This document shows positions 8,146 through 12,152 of a stretch of 12,152 bases of DNA, piece by piece; position 1 is the stretch's first letter, and the number at the start of each line of letters is the position of its first letter. Under the pieces are notes generated by a model that was not told where the DNA came from, did not search any database, and saw nothing but the letters and a program-made list of their open reading frames with translations. A program made the position numbers and the translations under genes. Source of the DNA: an uncultured Proteiniphilum sp. (GTDB taxonomy: Bacteria; Bacteroidota; Bacteroidia; Bacteroidales; Dysgonomonadaceae); contig NZ_CALNAT010000058.1 of NCBI RefSeq assembly GCF_937873925.1, positions 1 through 12,152 on the forward strand, read 5' to 3'.

Positions 8146-9093
8146 ATGATCTATCTACTTGTCATCGTCTTACTTTTTACCGCGGAACTCTTTTACTTCC
8201 GCTTTGCTGACAGATATAATACTAAAGAACAAAACTCCTACACCCGGATTACGCTATGGGGAGGGGGTATTATCTATTGGGTGGCCGCCCTACTCTACCT
8301 GTCGATAAACCCATCGGAACCGGCAGGATGGTTCTTCGCCGGTATCACGATAATGGCGGGCGTAAGCCTGTGGGACGATGTGAAAGGCCTGGGACAAAAA
8401 ATCCGGTTACTGTTCCACCTGCTGGCTATGACCTGCGCATTTTACATGGCGAACGTGTTCGGAATTTATCCCTGGTGGGCTATTGTGATCGGATATATTG
8501 TATTTATCGGTGTTGTGAACGCGTATAACTTTATGGATGGTATCAACGGCATCACAGGATTATATACGCTGGCAATACTGCTGCCGATGGTCTATGTGAA
8601 CAACTACATCCGGACTTTCATCGAAAACGATTTCCTGATCTTCCCGCTACTGGCATCCGTAGTGTTTCTGTTTTTCAACTTCAGGAAACGGGCGAAATGC
8701 TTCGCGGGGGATGTGGGGAGCGTAAGCATTGCCTTCTGGATCGTGACGCTGTTGCTGTTGCTGATTATTGAAACACAAACCCTGATATGGATCGGGTTTT
8801 TGTTGGTTTACGGGGTAGATTCCGTTTGCACGATCCTGCATAGAATTTACCTGAAACAGAATATAATGGAGGCGCACCGCCTGCATTTTTACCAGATACT
8901 GGCCAATGAATGCAAAACGGATCACAGGGAGGTTTCCCTGATCTATTTTGTGGCGCAACTGATCTGTTCCGCACTGATCATTACCCTCTACCCGACCATA
9001 GGCTGGTGGATCTTCCTGATACTCGCAGTTACTCTGGTAATTATATATGGACGGAAATTCCAATTAATGAAAACAACCATCATTGAAAAATAA
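8146..9093 (+). CDS. WecA/WbpL-like polytopic phosphoglycosyl transferase (MraY family)
   Basis: This 315-residue integral membrane protein has many hydrophobic segments, from MIYLLVIVLLFTAELFYF to the C-terminal WWIFLILAVTLVIIYG. Cytoplasmic-loop motifs of the MraY/WecA family are intact: SLWDDVKGLG (Asp77-Asp78), NAYNFMDGINGI (Asn128 to Gly132), FAGDVGS (Asp189) and AHRLHFYQ (His244-Arg245-Leu-His247), the HxH element of WbpL/WecA-type enzymes. It transfers a HexNAc-1-phosphate from UDP to undecaprenyl phosphate. WbpL-type substrate (UDP-FucNAc, UDP-QuiNAc or similar) is more likely than UDP-GlcNAc, judging by size and motif style, but this is inference. It is the second initiating transferase in the operon, after the unrelated PglC-like one. 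It begins 16 bases after the aminotransferase stop. Confidence 0.9.
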   Translation: MIYLLVIVLLFTAELFYFRFADRYNTKEQNSYTRITLWGGGIIYWVAALLYLSINPSEPAGWFFAGITIMAGVSLWDDVKGLGQKIRLLFHLLAMTCAFYMANVFGIYPWWAIVIGYIVFIGVVNAYNFMDGINGITGLYTLAILLPMVYVNNYIRTFIENDFLIFPLLASVVFLFFNFRKRAKCFAGDVGSVSIAFWIVTLLLLLIIETQTLIWIGFLLVYGVDSVCTILHRIYLKQNIMEAHRLHFYQILANECKTDHREVSLIYFVAQLICSALIITLYPTIGWWIFLILAVTLVIIYGRKFQLMKTTIIEK

Positions 9094-9100
9094 TATTGCC

Positions 9101-9490
9101 ATGCTGATCGACGAACAACTATTGGACGAAGTAACGGCCAAGGCGCAAGCCAGTGAACGCCTGCGAATGAATTTTAACCTGCATGACAGCTTAGAGGCCA
9201 AGGCACAGCGGCTGCTGAATGCGTTGGAACCGGGAACAATACTCCCTGTACATCGTCACCGACGGACGGCCGAAACTTATATTGTACTCCGCGGGAGTAT
9301 CCGGGTATTATTTTACAACGATGAAAAAGAGCTGACCGGGAAATTCACCATCGACCCGAAACAAAATGAGTACGGTATACATATTCCGGCAGGACAATGG
9401 CATACGCTGGAAGTAATGGAATCCGGCACAGTGATCTTCGAAGTGAAAGACGGCCCTTATACCCCTCTGGACAAAGAAGATATCCTTTGA
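9101..9490 (+). CDS. WbuC-family cupin protein
   Basis: This 129-residue single-domain cupin of the WbuC family is commonly found at the ends of O-antigen and capsule clusters. The N-terminal part (MLIDEQLLDEV, then RLRMNFNLHDS and QRLLNALEPGT) matches the family. The first cupin motif is perfect, G-x5-HxH-x4-E-x6-G, with His51, His53 and Glu58; the second, IPAGQWHTLEV, supplies His101. Together these would bind one metal ion. The reaction is not known. I chose the ATG at 9101 because family members begin at this point; a TTG at 9083, overlapping the previous gene's end, would add six residues. It is the last gene of the operon. In E. coli O26-like clusters wbuC accompanies L-FucNAc genes, which fits the CapG/FnlC-like epimerase at the window start. 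Confidence 0.88.
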   Translation: MLIDEQLLDEVTAKAQASERLRMNFNLHDSLEAKAQRLLNALEPGTILPVHRHRRTAETYIVLRGSIRVLFYNDEKELTGKFTIDPKQNEYGIHIPAGQWHTLEVMESGTVIFEVKDGPYTPLDKEDIL

Positions 9491-9825
9491 ACAGATAAAA
9501 TATACACACTTCACATCATGCAAATCTATGGTATAATCTTTAACCACAAAACTTTGGTATGCAGGTGATTAGAGAAATAATTCAAAAATTTGACACATGA
9601 CCAAGATAAAAGCATATAATTAAAAGATGAGATATTCAAATATAAAATGAGTAAGATTTTGTCAATCTGTAAATCAATTTACAATTAAACGGTCAGCAAA
9701 TTCGTTACGCAAATCTCCAAAACGGCATTTTTGTGATGTTTCGCTGGCTATTGCCGCTCTTAAACGGTATATTATTTCTCTGACTCTTTATGTATTAAAA
9801 ATGATATTTTTTGTTATTTATTTTG
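9491..9825. other. AT-rich intergenic spacer after the capsule operon
   Basis: No reading frame here looks like a gene; open frames on either strand are short and have no recognisable protein signature. I found no GC-rich hairpin followed by a T-run after the wbuC-like stop, so the operon terminator is either weak or factor-dependent. The spacer contains a 16-bp palindrome (9668-9683), the 9-mer TTAAACGGT twice (9685-9693 and 9760-9768) and GCAAAT twice (9696-9701 and 9709-9714). No tRNA- or riboswitch-like structure was seen. Confidence 0.6.
9668..9683. repeat. 16-bp palindrome (possible operator)
   Basis: TGTAAAT and ATTTACA are perfect inverted arms of 7 bases separated by CA. The short loop and lack of GC pairs argue against a terminator. 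The site lies about 140 bases upstream of the candidate -7 element, so a DNA-binding dimer site is possible, but chance is also plausible in sequence this AT-rich. Confidence 0.35.
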
Positions 9826-9833
9826 TAATTTTG
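9826..9833 (+). promoter_or_regulatory. Candidate Bacteroidota -7 promoter element (TAATTTTG)
   Basis: TAATTTTG is an exact match to the Bacteroidota sigma-ABfr -7 consensus TAnnTTTG. The nearest TTTG upstream (9810-9813) is only about 12 bases away, closer than the usual 19-21, so the -33 element is weak or absent. If used, transcription would start near 9840, giving a leader of about 260 bases before the ATPase start at 10101. It is the best promoter candidate in the spacer and would separate the ATPase locus from the capsule operon. Confidence 0.45.
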
Positions 9834-9861
9834 CATTCCAATTGCAAGCAGGCACAGAAAA

Positions 9862-10092
9862 ATGAAACAAACGAATGATAATCTTCAAACAGCCTGCAGA
9901 GTATGGAAAGAGGTTGTCGATTAAAAATAAGAATGCACTCACCATTTATCACATGATCATGCGCCGGGATATTACATAAAAAATTTGGAAAAGGTAGACA
10001 AAATAGGCCTACATACATATCATTCACGATATATCTTCATTGGAAAAAATAAAGCGCGAATTATCAAAGTAAATGAATTATCTGATAAATAA
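9862..10092 (+). pseudogene. Possible decayed small gene or sORF cluster just upstream of the ATPase gene
   Basis: Three short overlapping frames lie here. Frame A, ATG 9862 to TAA 9924, encodes 20 residues (MKQTNDNLQTACRVWKEVVD). Frame B, ATG 9875 to TAA 9979, encodes 34 residues starting MIIFKQPAEYGKRLS and including ALTIYHMIMRRDIT. Frame C is open from 9931 to TAA 10092 (53 residues, no ATG) and contains YYIKNLEKVDKIGL and SRYIFIGKNKARIIKVNE; it is in the same frame as A, separated by TAA AAA TAA. Frames B and C read like the two halves of one protein of roughly 70 residues split by a frameshift around 9968-9979. The TAA at 10090-10092 is only eight bases before the ATPase ATG, as expected for an operon neighbour. 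I do not recognise the family. A regulatory leader with no coding role is the alternative. Confidence 0.3.
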
Positions 10093-10100
10093 GAGTAACT

Positions 10101-12152
10101 ATGCAGCCTATTACCATTAATCTTTCCGAAAGCCGGAATGCCCGGGTATTTGATGAAAGCAGTCTGGTTCATTATGAAGAACTCAATAAGGCTACATGTT
10201 GGATTCAGGAAAGAATAGATATCCTGAAAAATCAGGAAGAACAAAAGAACGGAAGTGATTGCCGTCACCAATCGGATGAACGCCTTCATGATACCATCAG
10301 CATCTTAGGGGGACGCGGCAGTGGAAAGACCTCTTTTATAAAAAGCCTGCTGGATAAGTATAAAGAAAATGATGATATTGCCGTAATCGACATAATCGAT
10401 CCGACGCTGATTGAAGAGAAAGGGCATATTTTTCTTACCATCATGTCACAGATCGCCAAGATGGTGGAAAAGAAAATATCGGAAAATGGTTGTAATACCG
10501 AAAGTCAGCCCTGTTTGTGTAAAACGGAATGGGATAACCAATCAAAAGCGCTTGCAGCTAGACTTTCCGCCATTGACGGAGCAGGCGGGGGATTTGAAAC
10601 CTGCCAGGGCCCGGAATTTTGTATTCATAAGGGATTAAATAGCGTTCAATTGGCCAAAAGCCTGGAAAATGATTTTTACAATTTCGTGGAGTTAGCTCTG
10701 GAGATACTTGAAAAGAAATTATTTATTTTAGCATTGGATGATATCGATATCGATTTTTGCAAAGGATGGCCGGTATTGGAAACGATCAGGAAATATTTGA
10801 CTTCTCCCCGGATTATTACTTTATTGAGCGGCGACATAAAGCTTTTCTTCAAAGCCGTACGCAAAAAACAATGGAAAAATTTCAGTAAGGCATTGGTCAT
10901 CAATGAAGGAGAAAAATTCAACCGGATGGTGGATTATGATGATTTAGTCACGGAAATGGGTGGGCAATATTTGCAAAAAGTGATGCAGCCCCAAAGAAGA
11001 ATCCACCTGACCACTTTATATGAAAAAATATATTTTTCCAGAAAAAAATCCAGAAGTATATGTATCGAATATAATCAGAAGAATGAGAAAGGTCAGAAAA
11101 CCAATAGCAAAGCAATTGTAGATTACTATAATGATCTGCTGAGTCAATTCGGTATCGTCAACCCCTCCCAGGCGGAGGAGTACCGTTCGTTTTTATTGAG
11201 TTTACCGATAAGGACACAAATCCAGTTTCTTTCGGCTTTTGACAATATTTCGCGTATTAATGAGGTCGACGTGATGGATACCTTTTTAAGTGACCTATAT
11301 GAAAAAAGAGTAGATATCGATACGGCAAAATCCAGCTATAAACATCTGAATCCGATTATACTCAAATTACTCATAAAGGAAAAGGTATTGGATGAAGCTT
11401 ACCAGTTGCAACCTACCACGACCGATTCCAGTTTGAACAGCGCTCTCACCTCGTTAAGTTTTCTTTTCAGCCAAAAAACGATCGATTATCCTTATCTCAT
11501 TTTCGAATACTTTATCAAAATCGGCTATACAAGAAATTTATTAAGTATCCTGGGGTATCAGGAAAAAGAGAACGGAAAAACAGTTTCTCTAAAGTCACCC
11601 TCTATAGAGGGATTGTGCAAGCATGCATCGATATACAGTGATGCGAGTTTAAAAAGCATAGCATGCTGCATCACTTCCTACATCCAGGCCATCCTGGATA
11701 AGGACAAAAAAGAAAAGAATTCTTTCGGAATGATAAAATTTCCCAGAAAGGAAGTCTATAGAATGCTTAAGTTAAGAAAAGAGAATGGAAATATGCCCAC
11801 CGGAAAGTATCCGTTTATTTTTGAGAGGGAAAACATAATTGCTTCTTTTCCCTTAAGTATATCACAGCATAACAGAAGAAACGAAGGATTCGCCATTTAT
11901 TCCGTGTATGTATTGCTGGCAACGATTGGAGAATTAATAAAGAAAGTGGAAGTAAAGGATACTTTAAACGGAATATACGAATTATCGCAAATAAGATCTT
12001 ATCCAATGCCTCTTTTTGGGGAAACATCCTCTTCGGACACTTATGATATAGAGGGGCCGTTCGATTTGGAAAATACAATCGAAGAAGAGTCGTTTTCCTT
12101 TCTGGTACCGTCTATCAAAAGATGGATCGACGCCTATCCTAAAAAAGAGATG
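10101..12152 (+). CDS. Large KAP/AAA+-like P-loop ATPase, candidate RdrA-like defence protein, 3'-truncated
   Basis: The frame is open from the ATG at 10101 to the window edge: 684 codons with no stop, so the C-terminus is missing. An in-frame TAA at 10086 makes this ATG the first possible start; a weak AAGAG lies just upstream. Walker A is GGRGSGKTS (residues 70-78) after ISIL. Walker B is LFILALDDIDID with Asp213-Asp214, followed by VLETIRKYLTSPRIITLLSGD (through Asp245), a sensor-like strand. QYLQKVMQPQRRIHL follows, similar in style to the yLeKi segment of KAP NTPases. Cys131, Cys138, Cys140, Cys168, Cys174 and His176 lie between the Walker motifs. The remaining C-terminal 400 residues are soluble, mostly helical-looking and unrecognised; no membrane segments are seen. 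Large ATPases of this kind are common in anti-phage systems. The size and motif style suggest RdrA of RADAR, but this is from memory and unverified; QatA-like, STAND-like or other KAP ATPases are alternatives. The ATPase call is firm, the system is not. Confidence 0.8.
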   Translation, partial: MQPITINLSESRNARVFDESSLVHYEELNKATCWIQERIDILKNQEEQKNGSDCRHQSDERLHDTISILGGRGSGKTSFIKSLLDKYKENDDIAVIDIIDPTLIEEKGHIFLTIMSQIAKMVEKKISENGCNTESQPCLCKTEWDNQSKALAARLSAIDGAGGGFETCQGPEFCIHKGLNSVQLAKSLENDFYNFVELALEILEKKLFILALDDIDIDFCKGWPVLETIRKYLTSPRIITLLSGDIKLFFKAVRKKQWKNFSKALVINEGEKFNRMVDYDDLVTEMGGQYLQKVMQPQRRIHLTTLYEKIYFSRKKSRSICIEYNQKNEKGQKTNSKAIVDYYNDLLSQFGIVNPSQAEEYRSFLLSLPIRTQIQFLSAFDNISRINEVDVMDTFLSDLYEKRVDIDTAKSSYKHLNPIILKLLIKEKVLDEAYQLQPTTTDSSLNSALTSLSFLFSQKTIDYPYLIFEYFIKIGYTRNLLSILGYQEKENGKTVSLKSPSIEGLCKHASIYSDASLKSIACCITSYIQAILDKDKKEKNSFGMIKFPRKEVYRMLKLRKENGNMPTGKYPFIFERENIIASFPLSISQHNRRNEGFAIYSVYVLLATIGELIKKVEVKDTLNGIYELSQIRSYPMPLFGETSSSDTYDIEGPFDLENTIEEESFSFLVPSIKRWIDAYPKKEM

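Noticed and set aside
9083..9100. TTG start for the WbuC-like gene
   Set aside because: It adds six residues overlapping the previous gene; family members begin near MxIDxxLL, which fits the ATG at 9101.
9550..9560. Possible terminator hairpin (ACCA...TGGT) after the wbuC-like gene
   Set aside because: The stem is only four pairs with an 8-base loop and no T-run follows.
9818..10027. 69-residue open frame on the minus strand, opposite the ATPase leader
   Set aside because: It runs through the promoter candidate and the + strand short frames, is Cys/Phe-rich in the manner of a chance frame, and has no recognisable motif.
9491..10100. Invertible promoter with flanking inverted repeats, as in Bacteroides capsule loci
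   Set aside because: No pair of long inverted repeats (about 19 bases or more) was found flanking a promoter; such switches usually lie at the start of capsule operons and not after the last gene.
10411..10638. 75-residue + strand frame inside the ATPase gene
   Set aside because: It is an out-of-frame shadow of the long ATPase frame, which is open throughout and carries clear Walker motifs.
1..12152. CRISPR array, tRNA, insertion sequence or integrase
   Set aside because: No regularly spaced repeats, no cloverleaf sequence, and no transposase or recombinase motifs were seen on either strand.

Overview
The window reads as a stretch of a Bacteroidota genome, most likely Bacteroides, Parabacteroides or a close relative. 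It holds the distal part of a capsule/surface-polysaccharide operon, followed by the start of what looks like an anti-phage defence locus. The lineage call rests on gene types and order typical of Bacteroidales capsule loci, weak or absent Shine-Dalgarno sequences, and one sequence matching the Bacteroidota -7 element (TAnnTTTG). No taxonomic marker gene is present.

Positions 1-9490 hold ten co-directional, tightly packed + strand genes. In order: a 5'-truncated non-hydrolysing UDP-sugar 2-epimerase (CapG/FnlC/WecB type); a CapA-like metallophosphatase; a GT4-type glycosyltransferase; a CapK/PaaK-like adenylate-forming enzyme; a second, CapM/PglA-like GT4 glycosyltransferase; a small PglC-like initiating phosphoglycosyl transferase; a PglD/NeuD-like acyltransferase; a PglE-like DegT/DnrJ aminotransferase; a WecA/WbpL-like polytopic phosphoglycosyl transferase; and a WbuC-family cupin. 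Three junctions are ATGA stop/start overlaps, which suggests translational coupling. The PglC/PglD/PglE block with the preceding PglA-like transferase resembles a route to undecaprenyl-diphosphate-linked N,N'-diacetylbacillosamine plus one further sugar. The 2-epimerase at the start and WbuC at the end would fit an L-FucNAc-type branch. Two unrelated initiating transferase types in one operon are unexpected. By eye, the CapA-GT-CapK segment (about 972-4600) is clearly more AT-rich than the genes around it, suggesting a mosaic cluster with an exchanged central cassette.

Positions 9491-10100 are an AT-rich spacer. It has a 16-bp palindrome, a good -7 promoter match at 9826-9833, and overlapping short reading frames that look like a small decayed gene just ahead of the last gene. 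No convincing terminator or structural RNA was seen.

From 10101 to the window edge one reading frame stays open for 684 codons. It encodes a large P-loop ATPase with Walker A GGRGSGKTS and a Walker B ending in LDDIDID, in the style of KAP/AAA+-like NTPases. Its size, motif layout and position beside a capsule island suggest a defence ATPase. My leading but unproven hypothesis is an RdrA-like subunit of a RADAR system, which predicts a large adenosine-deaminase-like gene (rdrB) just outside the window.
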